Shown: positions 36,701-43,676 of the stretch, piece after piece | How the letters are laid out: every line of letters begins with the position of its first letter | Position numbering within the stretch: position 1 is the first letter of the stretch | Origin: Blastomussa wellsi | Taxonomy: Eukaryota; Cnidaria; Anthozoa; Scleractinia; Plerogyridae | Length of the DNA: 64,000 bases | Direction: 5' to 3' | NCBI GenBank assembly: GCA_947652115.1 | Contig: OX393569.1 | Coordinates: 15,486,135-15,550,134, forward strand | Notes under the pieces: model-generated | The model's input: only the letters and a program-made list of their open reading frames with translations | What the model was told of the DNA's origin: nothing | Databases searched by the model: none | Made by a program: the position numbers and the translations under genes

Positions 36701-39700
36701 GAAGATTCTGTTCTCTATCTAATATTCATAAATAAACAGATCAAAGCAAAAAACAATCCAAACGCAGTAAGCTGAGATGTCTGTTTCCTGGTTGTCATTT
36801 GAAATGAAAATCCTTGTGGACGTTTTTGCGAATTGTAGCGTGACATTCACAATATGATAATCAATTCTTGTGTAGGCATTCAATGTATTTTCGGCTGCCA
36901 GTGCTTGTTATTATTGGAAATTGTGGATATATGATACCCTGGTCACTGACCAGACGAATAAAAAAGTCTGTGCAGAGCAAGACCTGCGCTCAGCCTATGG
37001 CCACGTGGCTAAATAAAAATACAAACAGTAACTGGACACCCCAAATACCTAAGTAAAGAGTTAAACTAGCTGGGTGACCACTGCCTAATAGCTGCCTCTC
37101 TACAATATGTAACAAGCAGTGCAGTGTGTGATATCCATTCCTCCATCATGGAAGGGATTTTTTTCTAAGACCTCCTGGCCCCCACTAAGCTTTATACATT
37201 TCTTTGCATTTTCTTGCATTTAAGGAACCCCTGCCCCTCCTGGGGATTTCCAATCCCTTCTGTGGGGGAAGGAAGGTGAGGAGTGGGAAGTATGGACATT
37301 TTCCGAAACTGAACAATGACCAACAGGGCTCGACACTAATGGTAGCCAGCTAGCCACAGACTAGAAGAAGTTTAGTTTTGGTTAGTAGGTTTTCGATTTC
37401 CACACTTTGGCTAGCTAGTAAACAAAATGAAATTGGCCGGAGCAGTTTCTGTCTTCCTCAAGCAAGACAAACACAAGCACTTTGCTCAGAAACTGAAGAT
37501 CAGAATTTCATCGTGGACATTTCATGCTACCAGACTATGTTCCACAAAAATTGTTTTATTATTGGAACTGATTACAGAACAATGCAATTACCAACAATAT
37601 GTGTTCACAGAAATTTGCTTGCTTTATGCTTGCAAGTCTTGCTAGGGATCAACTGTTATCGGACCTAGCCAACACCAACGCTGGGCTAGTAAAAAATTTT
37701 TTTGGCTAGTAACATCTAAGTTGTCACTAGCCACGACACTAGTAAGCTGAAAAGTTAGTGTCGAGCACTCGACCAGTTTATTCTGCCCAAGGATGGCCAC
37801 TGTGGATGCTCAACTGTTTTCGCATCAGGGTGAAATTTCATTCAGTACCTGAGTTGAGCATAGAGGTCGGCTCTTGATGATATGCACATACCGTTAGAAA
37901 TTCCAACAGAAAATCTGGTAATGATGGCCATATTGAGTGAGACTGACAGTCCAAAACTAGCCGTACCAGCCAGAGTAAGAGCAAGGCAGCCTAACATGAC
38001 AGGCCTTCTACCAACTTTATCTGTAAGCCATCCCCAGAAGTAGCTGAAATAAGATGTAGTAGTAAAGCCCAGCTTTTAAACCCAACTGGATGATAGCTAC
38101 CAGTGCACCTAACCCCAAAATATTTTTTTGGCTAAAATATACCTTTGCACCAGTTTGAAACGCATTACACCTTCTTGTTTCTCCTTTTTACCAAAATCTG
38201 GCTATTTATAGCATTCAAACGTTATGAAAAATTGTGCATCAGTTGTTCCACGACCGAGTCAGAAGGGGTGTGGGTCTATTCCTGATTTGACGTCACAAAA
38301 TGATTTGCATCGCATCAAGTGTTTGTAAATGTGCAATGCAAATCAGTTTGTGGCGTCAAATCGGGAATAGACCAATGCCCCTTCTGACTCGGTCATGGAA
38401 CAAATGATGTGCAGTTTATCGTAACTTTTGAATGCTATAAATAGTCAGAATTTGGTAAAAAAGGTGCAATGCGTTTCAAATTGGTGCAAAGGTTTATTCT
38501 AGTGAAAAAAGAATATTTTGGGGTTAGGTGCACTTTGACTCCAATTTCTATGGCACAAAGTGGTTACAACTAATGCAGCTATCAATGTCATGCCACAAGG
38601 GGGGGGGGGGGGTAGGCTGGGGGACTTGACATTAATTATCATCCTATAGTGGGGACTTTTGACCATTTCAGTGACTTTGTAGCAACATTCTAATATCAAT
38701 GTTCAGTGCCTCTTTTCACCATCCACAAATGCCTTAGGGAAGGGCATTTGAACAGAAATTCTCAGCTAAGTTCAAATGCCCCACCTGCTTGTTTACAACA
38801 ATGTTGGGGGAGGGGTTTGGTGGGTTCCCCATTCTAGTGGTCTCATTTGTTATATTGTTTCCGTGCAATCTGATCTTGCTATGCCAAGGCCTTTTGCCAG
38901 TGATTGTACAGGGCTGTCATTAATTTTTCAAATAGGCGGGGAAAGTAAAAAAGTACCTAGGGAATTTTGTAGTTTGATGTATTTTCCACTTTCCAGTGTT
39001 TTGGTTTTCTTTCAAATTAGACAGGGCTCAAACTCGTAGTAGCCGGGGGAATTCCCCGGCCACAGCCCTTAGTGACAGCCCTGCTGTAGTTTGAAAAAAT
39101 ATTTGACCTGAAATTATTTTAAACTGCAAAAGATTTACAAAATCTGTATGAGAAAAGTTTTGGTCAAACACTAGCAAGTAAAGATAAAATTGAACAACGT
39201 TTCCGTGTCATCATGACACCATTATCAAGTTCAAAATGCCAAGTTAGAATAAACTGTCAGAAATACCTGGAGATTAACATAATAAATGAGTGACATTGTA
39301 TAATTTACAGTATAATAAAATACTTCAGTCATGTTTATTGTATGCAAAGAGTTCATTTACCATCCTAAAGAACGTCCAATAAACATTGAGGAAGCAACAA
39401 GACCTGCATAGTACCCTATGAATTAAATGACAATTTTTAGTTCCATAAAATGTTGATACAGAAGGGATTTTTTTCTTTTTATGCGCATGTGCAATGGTAC
39501 TTTTGTCAAAGCAGGAACACCCCCAAATGAAATTTACCATTAACATTACAGAATGCTCCAAAATCACTTTCAACAAAATAACACCTTGAGCAATTGCAAT
39601 TGCAACCTGTTAGCAACTGCTCTTGATCTCAAATCCCATGGTGTTATTGGCTCCCTGAGTGTCTCCCTGAGTGGCCAAGAATCGCGGATTACCTGTTGTG

Positions 39701-42700
39701 CCCCATAAAAAAGCGCAATATAGTTTTTAAAATAATGAATGGTTTATCAGCTGAACTTGTTTGGTCGAGATACCTCATTATTTTTGTGATTACGGACCAT
39801 GACTATGTCTTGGTACAGAATCATGTTAAACGAAATCTTGGCCAATATCTGTCATATGCATCTTGGCATCACAAGTGGTCAGTAAACAACAAATTATACT
39901 TGTAAGAAAATAAACTCTGACCTGTGTCTTCATCTGATATCCCAAAACTCTGCAAAAAGATTAAAGCATAATGCAATTAGCTTAAAACATTTAGATGCAT
40001 TTTATTGACTACCAGCAGTGCTTGTGATCAGACGTTGATCTGGAGGTGCATGTCTGGTATATATAAGTTCTCTGGAGAGTTCAATTTCCCCATATGTTTG
40101 ACAACTTTGCAGCTCATTATAGACATAACACTGACACCCAGTCCATGAAATACCCAAATGGACTACCCCTAAAAACTCTTTAATGTTTTTAAGGTAGTCC
40201 ATTTTCAAATGGACTGTCCTGAAATGGACTACCTTTAAAAACATGTATAGAGTTTTCAGGGGTAGTCCATTGGGGTAGCCCATGGATTGGGGGTAAGTGT
40301 TATGTCTACAACCCTAATCAATAACCCATGAAACAAATCTCATGATAATTGTACAGAAATAAATTTAATGTTTATCCGTTCAACAGTCCTCTGACTTAAA
40401 GGCCTAAAGATACGGACGTCACGTTCCATTAACTATATTTTACTGGCGTGACAGTAAAATGGCATTTATACAGTGTATGGATGAATTGAAAAGGGCTCTT
40501 GACTTGACACAATGGTCAATAACACATTTAAGCAATAGAGAACTTTTGCTGCGTTTACATGAGGGGGTTTGGGAGAATTTGAGACAGTTATGCAAACCCG
40601 AGACGCAGTCAAGGGTTTGCATAACTTTCAAGAATTCTCCCCCCCCCCCCCCCCCCCGAGTGTTTAGATGAGGCTATGTAAACACGGAAAAAGTCCTCTA
40701 TTGCTTTTATAAAATATTTCTTAAAAATACACACAAAACTAGAACGTCACAAGCATGTTTACATACTCTTATCAAAACACACCTATCAACCAATGACAGC
40801 ATGTGTAGTATCTCAGTTATTTTATAAACTGCAATAATTATGACACTTTCACCTCGTTTCTGAGAACCACAATAACAGCTTTCAAATGGTAAAACAAAGC
40901 ACTCAAAAAGTGAGGCCCCTTGACAATAGGGCAGTTCTCATGTAAGACCAGACGATTTATGTAAAGTGACATTTGTATAGTCATGGTAACGTTATAATTA
41001 TTAAATATAAATACATGCATAAAATCTTACCTTTACCATAGCTGGTAAGAATGGAAATAATATTGTGACAGATATTGCACTGCAAAACTGAAATAAACAT
41101 TAAATGTTACATACTATGGGGACACGACATAAATGTTTTTATTCAATGATATCATAAAAGCTTGATAGTTGAATTAAACATACTTAGGTGGGGAAATCTA
41201 AATATCAATTCAAATTGGCTACGTAAAAGGTTTAAATTTGCACTAGAGCCAGAGCCTTTAGTACAGTCTTTGACTGGATAACAATATAGCCTGGTTCACA
41301 CTAGCGACATAAGGCCGACATAAAGACATAACGGCAAGGTCACGTAAATGCCACCAGTGTGCACAACACAACATAACGACATAGTACGAACATAATGACA
41401 TAAAGCTACATGAACATAACAACATAATGAAAAGATTGATATTTTCCTTATGTTAGTCGAAAAGATTTGTCAAAATAAGCACTTGTTCCCCCAACTAGTA
41501 TTAAGGAATAACATAATAAAGAAGAGACAGTTCTCAGGGAAACACTAAATAACAGACCCTTTTCTCATCATTAAAACTTTAGTATGTTGTTGGTATTCTT
41601 AGGCCTGCCAAACTTACAGTAAAATGACTGTATGAAACAGAACCAGAGGAAGACAAAATCTCTGTTATAACAAGCATAATCATGAGGATCAACCCTTAAT
41701 AAAAGCCATCAATGAAAGCCATCAGATGACTACTGAAGTTGAAAACAAAACCAATCTACATAATTACACAAAAATTATTTAACATTTTGGTCATCTAGTT
41801 ATAACAGAGTTTGATTGGCTAGATTTGGCTCTGGGCCATTTCCTCACAAAACTGTTATGACAGGATTTCCTTTAAAATGAGCTCTGATTATAATGAACTC
41901 ATTCTCCTAATCCCTCCATACTTGGAAATAATAGGGTGCCACAGACTATATCAATCTAACCAATCTCATCTGTACTTATCACAGCATGATCCTAAAATGT
42001 CTACAATGTATAGGTCATATCCCCCCATATCCCTCCTGGGGTACTTGACCCGTGCTTGAGTATAGGGATACCACTGGGGGTTCAAAACCCTGACCCTGTG
42101 TAGGACAAGAAAAACATTATACATCTACCCTGAAAATGATCTAATGTTAACTGATGACTGGCTAAGTAAATACTGCTGAAAATTTCTGATTTCAGATGAT
42201 GCTGAAAACTCGATAGAAGTCTTCAAGCCATACCCTACTAGAATGGCTCCGGGCTAGACCCTGATCAGGACAGAATCACTTGAAATTATATACCCTGTTC
42301 TGGACTGAGGGGTCAAAAACCATACCCTATCTGGGGACACATCCCATATAGCCCTTATAAGGGAGTACACCCCGCCCCCGCCGCAGGTTTGGGACTGGGG
42401 GAGAAAGAGTCTAACTGTAGGCGGTGACGGCCTAAGTGAACTCCATTTGAATATTTTAATTGTTAAATTATATTTAAAAGTATAGACAGGTTTGGGACTG
42501 CTGAGAATGAGTCAGATTTTCTGACAAGAGCAGATCTAGGGGGAGGGCGCAATGGGTGCGCACCCCTCCCCCCTCTGAGATGACCTGCGACTTTCTACAG
42601 AATAACTAGTATTCTGCTTACATCACCCTTCATATTATGTCATTCCTTAGTGGTGCAACCCCTGGATGCACCCCTGTCTGAAATGTTCATGATTGCTCCT

Positions 42701-43676
42701 TTGTGTACGGAAATGGGGTGGGGTGGTTATTGAAGAAAATCTCACTTAGGTTCAAATCCATTGCCTCTGTCCAGCCTCCCACTCAAGCTGAATTATATGT
42801 CAAGTGAAAATATACAAATTTCCCTTTCTGTATGCTGGGGTAATGGTTGCAATGCTGTGGGATAAAGTACTAGGGGGTGAGGGCATGATGGAAGGTTAAT
42901 GCTGGGATATAAAAGCAGTTTAAAAAAAATTCATCATAAACATTTAATCAAGACCGCCTTTCCATTTTAACAATTACATACAAGGGGATGTTACACCGAA
43001 CTTTGATTACAGAAATTCTAAAAAGGATGGTAAACGAACTCGACGAGATCTGGCCTTCTCGAAGCTATAATCACCATGATAACAGGACTCTTTCGACTCC
43101 AAAGCTCAGCGTGGACGCAACAATTTTTTTCCATGAACTGCACAGATGTGACAATTTCGGCACAACATCTGAATGGGGTTTCTAATTTTTACACAACAAC
43201 TTTAAGACACAAAATGTCGTCCTCCGTTAAAACTCAAGACTGATATAAATTATTAAAGCTTAAACAAGCGCCCTTGAAAACAAAAGCTATGAATTGCAGT
43301 CGTAAACCAATTGCATAACATGCAAGCTCAGCCAAAGGAGGGAAATTATCAGAACTTCACAGTGGCAGAACATCTGCGAAGAAGCGCAGATGGCAAAATT
43401 TCTCACACATTACATTTCCAAACCCAGTTAATTATTTTAAAAAAACAGACAATATGCTAGCTAAGCTTAATGTAAGCTCAATAAATAATAAGCAAGAATT
43501 ATATCGTCGTGTCACGCGCCGGCCATTTGTGATCTCATTGTAAAAGTCAATTACGGCAAGAACAATAAAACTGTACCTACCAGAGAGAAGAATATAATAA
43601 ATAAGAGCTTCCAATTCAAAGGATTTGTCCCAGGTGGATAAAATATAGCACGTAGGCGAGATTTTAAGGAATCCAT
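8775..43676 (-). CDS. ZIFL1-like: ZINC INDUCED FACILITATOR-LIKE 1-like MFS transporter, complete, 15 exons
   Basis: Coding exons, 5' to 3' on the minus strand: 43581-43676, 41031-41087, 39922-39949, 39361-39415, 37892-38043, 35764-35819, 34687-34753, 33810-33857, 32382-32493, 29613-29903, 27173-27279, 23965-24056, 22327-22400, 10156-10317, 8775-8964. All junctions are GT-AG and phases agree; the total is 1587 nt (528 aa plus stop). The ATG at 43676 has an in-frame TGA seven codons upstream. Seen: the MFS loop 2-3 motif WGWLTDKVGRRP (exon 5), the S-x8-G-x3-G-P-x2-G-G antiporter motif (exons 7-8), the 'GFDELFSLWA' and 'GGLGFSTDQIG' blocks, and 'VNNSVP....GTVNGLAMTASSIAR' (exons 14-15). These are hallmarks of the plant ZIF/ZIFL family of 12-helix proton-coupled carriers. 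The substrate cannot be read from sequence; metal-chelator, K+ or auxin-related transport is known only for plant members. Odd: a Cys-rich stretch in the central loop (exon 10) and a 12-kb intron 13 filled with transposons. Confidence 0.93.
9042..9440. repeat. AAT microsatellites
   Basis: There are three tracts of AAT/ATA trinucleotide repeats at about 9042-9070, 9236-9287 and 9368-9440. The last two are interrupted by GAT, CAA and TTA variants. They lie in intron 14 of the transporter gene. Confidence 0.9.
10845..14033 (+). pseudogene. SAP-SWIM-YqaJ nuclease protein of the DNA transposon, one in-frame stop
   Basis: Two open stretches, 10845-12086 and 12177-14033, are in the same frame. They are separated only by a TAG at 12084-12086; codons 12087-12176 are open. 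Domains in order: SAP (residues 36-68, DNA binding); SWIM-type zinc ligands C230, C233, C241, H243; and a YqaJ/lambda-exonuclease fold with 'ACSPDGLL' and 'LLEIK' (the D...ExK metal site, about 12300 and 12330). A Pro/Thr-rich linker follows, then a C-terminal region with 'NTCPVDNWL' (Cys at 13227) and 'GHHYICVF....WLIYDGL' (about 13882-13945). These last two boxes resemble the Cys and His boxes of ubiquitin C-terminal hydrolases; this is my inference. YqaJ proteins degrade or process DNA ends, so a role in transposition is plausible but unproven. Intact except for the TAG. Confidence 0.8.
14118..14446. mobile_element. MITE bounded by G16 and C21 runs
   Basis: A G run (14121-14136) and a C run (14422-14442) sit as inverted ends of a 0.33-kb stretch containing 'ggtactctggatatttttgg' and phrases such as 'accctatact', also met at 29085-29330 and 42034-42374. 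It appears to be a secondary insertion in the DNA transposon. Confidence 0.6.
14922..15041. mobile_element. Hairpin element (MITE-like)
   Basis: 'aatgcaagtgcagccataca' and 'tgtatggctgcacttgcatt' form nearly perfect arms of about 30 bp around a 45-bp centre. The 'caggtctt...ggctgca' phrasing is shared with the tRNA-derived repeat at 24110-24551. Confidence 0.75.
15350..16915 (-). CDS. THAP-domain DDE transposase (DDE_Tnp_4 type)
   Basis: An intact 521-codon frame on the minus strand, inside the DNA transposon and convergent with the YqaJ gene. The N-terminus is a THAP zinc-binding DNA-binding module (Cys7/8, Cys12, then 'YICALHW' with Cys74 and His76, residues 1-90). An acidic, low-complexity linker follows to about residue 200, then a helix-turn-helix-like stretch (270-315) and a DDE-4 nuclease domain with 'SVDCTEF' (D356), 'ILADRGF' (D431) and 'HVERFN' (E478) as the presumed metal triad. 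No stops or frameshifts were found, so the protein may still be functional. THAP-DDE_4 proteins belong to ISL2EU- or PIF-like transposons; the YqaJ partner favours ISL2EU. The start codon 'accATGgtt' lies about 85 bp inside the inner inverted repeat. Confidence 0.88.
   Translation of the reverse strand: MVSTKHCCWGTCNSDARYPNNLHESLKQMLKLGMNIFIPFPKPSQGIERCQRWVNACSREHFTVDQITRNTYICALHWPGQRGPTDEFPDPLKANLTAQEVLKASRPKRKAPQPRVLVNKRAKEDDFDSHLPSTSSEDLSEAERSTLETEDVCTDNKLSGWGEDENNKATQTELTKHELSSKIETIILKNELKAKTSEICVKVVNKLSYEVVAKDSNHMKHFVGLTTPQFEVLYDFLNDICPLDSITYWNVVGNRNPVKANPPANRENVWSNREKLFICLLRLKRGFTIQTLAFLLSTPEKQISESTIRNIFTTFIQLMFKIFRDMENVMFPSKELLKRYHPKVFKSMPRVRCSVDCTEFRVQTSRNFARQGNTFSAYKHANTFKCLIAVTPNGGACFVSDLFEGDISDVEIFEQSGILKHIEPYDVILADRGFTVQHLVNPLQAQINIPAFLKGRKSLSVAEELSTRKIAKARIHVERFNQRLKQFKLVGRTIPLSLAPLATQMVVVACGLVNFQEVLCK
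17033..17155 (+). repeat. Ngaro split repeat A1
   Basis: Begins 'gggtagtattaatttatg' and ends 'gttaggccttgacaa'. Identical by eye to A2 at 21217-21339. Confidence 0.92.
17362..18393 (+). CDS. Ngaro Gag-like protein
   Basis: A 343-codon frame. The more likely start is the seventh codon (17380), which has a strong context ('accATGG'). The N-terminus is basic and Ala/Pro-rich, the middle is helical and Gln-rich ('QQQQQ', about 17936-17953), and the C-terminus carries Cys/His-rich motifs ('CSCN', 'HHCRVC....HPMLHC') that look like a nucleic-acid-binding zinc knuckle. This fits a Gag-like particle protein, although sequence conservation in this class is weak. It ends in TGA (18391-18393) followed by CTAG, and the frame stays open into the reverse transcriptase, so stop-codon readthrough is likely. 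Confidence 0.75.
   Translation: MRISSTMAASKPKRSVKQPLNPDYVYDFPAMVFPSDFNPNSTPSAAAPSAAQVPATTPAVTGAVPVAKKKSTKSAKIQDQLELERLKNQNLQLELKLISQKEAHQTTQDKMSSDTRGQLIHDQSQEKILASLLNDLTPPSREEQTQLANPTFPVMQQLKASAKGHTVFSAKGTLDYDKIDISEFVFAFLEFVQQQQQSHHQHLLQFLQLLMEKAMNYSWPSVRNFNLSINQALAQGRLTWGQMDVIPARSNTFFSHADLRSSQNPGSKFSGPRQQRDPPRREQKDMYCTDWNYTAKCSCNITDPEYKNTHHCRVCDSDQHPMLHCAKRRYPIPTNKSAQPKPQ
18394..20061 (+). CDS. Ngaro reverse transcriptase-RNase H
   Basis: Open in the Gag frame directly after the TGA, with no ATG near its beginning, which supports readthrough translation. RT motifs: 'KKDLARAFRQI', 'FPFGLRSA', and the catalytic 'YIDDFYG' (about 19120). RNase H motifs: 'STDASLTGCG', 'LELLTVV', 'HCDNQACV' and 'HENTLADCLSRW'. 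The type is that of DIRS/Ngaro retroelements. The frame ends at TAA 20059-20061. A GTAGGT at 19949, within the ADCLSRW codons, could serve as a 5' splice site joining this protein to the recombinase frame. Confidence 0.9.
   Translation, partial: LVEHTDIIETVLRSGNYNFAIAQVPIRTSFNIDNWTQYLHDYEDFIIVQYLRYGWPINYQSNVLPQSTLNNHSSAIQNNFCLMDYLVEELAHGAIIGPFSCNPFSCPCVVSPLQTVPKRNSSKLRVVHDLSFPEGASVNSGIPKDSYLNLNYKLTLPGVDRLIHFIRLRGRHCHIYKKDLARAFRQISLDPKDVPLLGFVVHNQLYFHTRFPFGLRSATMVCQRVTKAVIHILTKEGYLADVYIDDFYGVELAELAGVAFNRMTELFVELGLEASPAKDQLPNTQMLVLGIWFNTDDMTVSVPEFRLLELRAELSHWLALEQATKRQLQVLVGKLSYVCSCVRPGRAFMSRLLNELRSCDSRRKPIPVSYELKLDLQWWLHFLDRYNGVSVIGTEFLESSEHLFSTDASLTGCGAICEGEYFHELFPPIITQQQLSITQLELLTVVVAVKLWQLKLKGRCIMIHCDNQACVDMINSMRSRNVFLQACLRELWLTLAVHNIMLKAAHIPGHENTLADCLSRWHTDAIYQSRFHALTVSLELQPITVNPLLFSFTCT
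19949..20104 (+). other. Candidate 156-nt intron between RT-RNase H and recombinase
   Basis: The donor is 'CCTTA|GTAGGT' and the acceptor 'attacatcctttgtag|AATCCC', with a pyrimidine-rich stretch before it. The length is 52 x 3 and both ends are in matching phase. Removal deletes two in-frame TAA stops (20059 and 20074) and fuses RNase H to the recombinase. It would also remove the last residues of the 'LSRW' motif, so the unspliced form may serve RT while the spliced form supplies the recombinase (inference). Confidence 0.5.
20105..21099 (+). CDS. Ngaro tyrosine recombinase
   Basis: The first ATG is at 20161, but the frame is open from 20105 and the upstream residues ('LVHYLGLLKKSALSEGT') look like part of the N-terminal core-binding domain; an upstream join is therefore likely. 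Catalytic features of the phage-integrase fold: Arg in 'SLLRKSN', Lys in 'HVHKTKT', 'HSFRRG' (H-x-x-R), 'LGDWSSD' (Trp at the H/W position) and Tyr in 'YMVYL'. The protein would integrate a circular DNA intermediate by site-specific recombination. No inactivating change is visible. The shared A and B blocks are its probable recombination partners. Confidence 0.88.
21138..21216 (+). repeat. Ngaro split repeat B1 with AATAAA
   Basis: From 'ggggtctctctttgtaag' to 'gtgacagtaatt'; identical by eye to B2. It contains AATAAA (21178-21183), the likely polyadenylation signal of the element. Confidence 0.9.
21217..21339 (+). repeat. Ngaro split repeat A2
   Basis: The second copy of the 123-bp A block, directly abutting B1. 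A 32-bp unique spacer (21340-21371) separates it from B2. Confidence 0.92.
21372..21450 (+). repeat. Ngaro split repeat B2
   Basis: The second copy of the 79-bp B block, including AATAAA at 21412-21417. The right boundary is 'cagtaatt|atgcaatc', after which the host DNA transposon resumes. Confidence 0.92.
22153..22227. mobile_element. Short inverted element
   Basis: 'agataaatcactatccagtg' on the left is mirrored by 'cactggacagtgatttag' on the right. A compact hairpin repeat. Confidence 0.55.
23026..23142. repeat. Inverted repeat, AT-rich
   Basis: 'taaaatgtgataaaaata' on the left is mirrored by 'tatttttatcacatttta' on the right, with a secondary 'acaataaaatgtt/aacattttat' pair inside. Lies in intron 12 of the transporter gene. 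Confidence 0.55.
24110..24551. repeat. Tandem plus inverted duplication containing tRNA-derived sequence
   Basis: 'gaataacaaattaatgaatg' starts copies at 24110 and 24353 (offset 243 bp). The second copy breaks at 'tttggacggatcc', and an inverted copy of 'caggtctttgttccagtag...' follows to about 24551, ending 'atataaaccgta'. Only the first copy contains the tRNA-like segment (24224-24293). The block lies directly upstream (on the minus strand) of transporter exon 12. Confidence 0.8.
24224..24293 (-). pseudogene. tRNA-Thr(GGT)-like pseudogene or SINE head
   Basis: On the minus strand: 'tagctcagttggtagagc' (D arm and A box), an anticodon loop CCGGTAA with GGT at 34-36, and 'ggttcgcatcc' (T loop and B box, with an odd C for the usual A). 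The acceptor arms pair imperfectly and position 33 is C, not the invariant U. Animals do not use a GGT-anticodon tRNA-Thr, so this is a tRNA-derived repeat, not a working tRNA. Confidence 0.75.
24968..25130. repeat. Minisatellite, three copies of about 60 bp
   Basis: 'aaatggccatgatttgtgg...cagaaaacaaa' recurs at about 24968, 25027 and 25083, separated by variable 'tagctcggc' linkers. Confidence 0.75.
26289..27009. mobile_element. piggyBac-like non-autonomous element with TTAA duplications
   Basis: The perfect 16-bp terminal inverted repeat GGTTACTATGCACCTT (26289-26304; inverted at 26994-27009) is flanked on both sides by TTAA (26285-26288 and 27010-27013), the signature target duplication of piggyBac transposases. 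The 721-bp interior has no convincing reading frame, so it must be moved by a transposase elsewhere. Confidence 0.85.
27425..27700 (+). pseudogene. Degenerate non-LTR (LINE) reverse transcriptase fragment
   Basis: 'ctttaatggcttggtgcttc' and the codons after it read 'YFNGLVLPHLDYVDAIWGG', the conserved 'LVLPxLDYxDxVWG' block near the C-terminus of LINE (RTE/CR1/jockey-like) ORF2 proteins. The frame breaks shortly after; remnants such as 'SWERLWASIVQNAIKG' appear further on. Clearly non-functional. Confidence 0.6.
28236..28849 (+). mobile_element. Penelope-like fragment between 138-bp inverted arms
   Basis: Arms 28236-28373 and 28712-28849 are perfect inverted copies by eye ('tgacgataaaaatctgcgat' ... 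mirrored). They enclose a single-domain GIY-YIG reading frame. Penelope-like retroelements carry a C-terminal GIY-YIG endonuclease and often have inverted or tandem pseudo-LTRs; the reverse transcriptase is missing here, so this is a 5'-truncated derivative or a MITE-like spin-off. Confidence 0.7.
28376..28702 (+). CDS. GIY-YIG endonuclease domain, Penelope type (partial)
   Basis: Open from about 28376 to the TAA ending at 28702, with no good ATG in front of the conserved part. It reads 'VVYCFKCDLCDSNYVGYT' followed by 'RHLFQRIADH' and 'IGRHLRDAHG'. CxxC followed by 'YVGYT' and the paired His/Arg block is the Penelope GIY-YIG/zinc-finger signature. This is the end of the element's polyprotein; the RT is absent. 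Probably not expressed on its own. Confidence 0.7.
   Translation, partial: LKLKEIKPRIVNQHSVVYCFKCDLCDSNYVGYTTRHLFQRIADHRYSAIGRHLRDAHGNIDLLNESQFRMLKKCGTKWDCLVYEMLYIRTIRPNLNTQSDSIRAKLFV
29085..29330. repeat. Copy of a dispersed repeat shared with 42034-42374
   Basis: 'aggtataggggtgccgctgg', 'aaaccctgaccctgtttagg' and 'ctgaaaatgatctaatgttga' all recur with small changes in the 42-kb copy. Non-coding. Confidence 0.65.
31029..31146. mobile_element. MITE with AACAATTATTCCA ends
   Basis: The termini 'aacaattattccac' and 'gtggaataattgtt' are inverted, with inner arms 'ttggatatgagatggt' and 'accatctcatatcca'. Relatives are at 47664-47780 and, as a single end, near 58055. Confidence 0.7.
31166..31290 (-). 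pseudogene. Penelope GIY-YIG fragment
   Basis: The minus-strand reading includes 'IVNQQHIMYSFQCDLCDAGYAG', matching the CxxC-GYVG start of the Penelope GIY-YIG domain seen at 28440. It is truncated on both sides. Confidence 0.5.
31545..31665. repeat. Degenerate short tandem repeat
   Basis: About ten diverged copies of a 10-13 bp 'tttccaaagatt / tttccgaagatt' unit. Confidence 0.55.
33300..33590 (-). pseudogene. THAP zinc-finger domain fragment
   Basis: From ATG 33590 the minus strand reads 'HYCVAGGPNKTS', an in-frame TGA (33519-33521), then 'GVSMHYFPSAEDVRRKWTKF' and 'RHRKDFVP'. The order C...N.S...GVS.H.FP...R..W...R....P is the THAP fold. The TGA sits where the second zinc-ligand cysteine (TGC/TGT) would be expected. 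It lies in an intron of the transporter gene; probably a remnant of a THAP transposase or a captured THAP exon. Confidence 0.6.
34876..35180 (+). mobile_element. tRNA-derived SINE
   Basis: The head has Pol III-type boxes: A-box-like 'tggcctaatggttagtgcgc' and B-box 'ggttcgagcct'. A body follows with 'cttgggcaagacactttact' and 'gatggactagcatcccatcc', then a tail 'gcagacttacctttacctg'. An antisense tail copy lies at 54134-54240. The body resembles widespread metazoan SINE cores (recollection, not searched). Confidence 0.8.
35190..35272. repeat. Hairpin repeat
   Basis: 'ggtcctctccttcctgtccc' and 'gggacaggaaggagaggacc' are perfect inverted arms with a short centre. Confidence 0.75.
37324..37771. 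mobile_element. hAT-like MITE
   Basis: The ends 'cagggctcgacactaatgg' and (inverted) 'ttagtgtcgagcactcg' share 'gctcgacactaa'. 'ggctag' motifs are frequent in both subterminal regions. No certain target duplication; the short frames inside are not coding. Confidence 0.6.
38102..38534. mobile_element. Long palindromic MITE
   Basis: 433 bp, almost symmetrical. The ends are 'agtgcacctaaccccaaaat' and 'ggggttaggtgcact'. Inner arms include 'ccccttctgactcggtc' against 'gaccgagtcagaaggg' and 'gtctattcctgatttgacg' against 'cgtcaaatcgggaatagac'. A single end of the same family is at about 29500. Confidence 0.8.
40120..40308. mobile_element. Hairpin MITE
   Basis: Inverted ends 'tagacataacac' and 'gtgttatgtcta', with inner 'aatggactacccctaaaaac' against 'ttcaggggtagtccatt'. 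About 189 bp. Confidence 0.75.
40531..40705. mobile_element. MITE with C19 run
   Basis: The ends 'agcaatagag' and 'ctctattgct' are inverted, as are 'gcgtttacat' and 'tgtaaacac'. A 19-C run (40639-40657) lies inside. Related ends occur around 47435 and 47895. Confidence 0.65.
42034..42374. mobile_element. MITE of the 'ggggtact' family
   Basis: Left end 'ctggggtacttgacc' and right end 'gggagtacacccc'. The interior is shared with 29085-29330. Confidence 0.6.
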
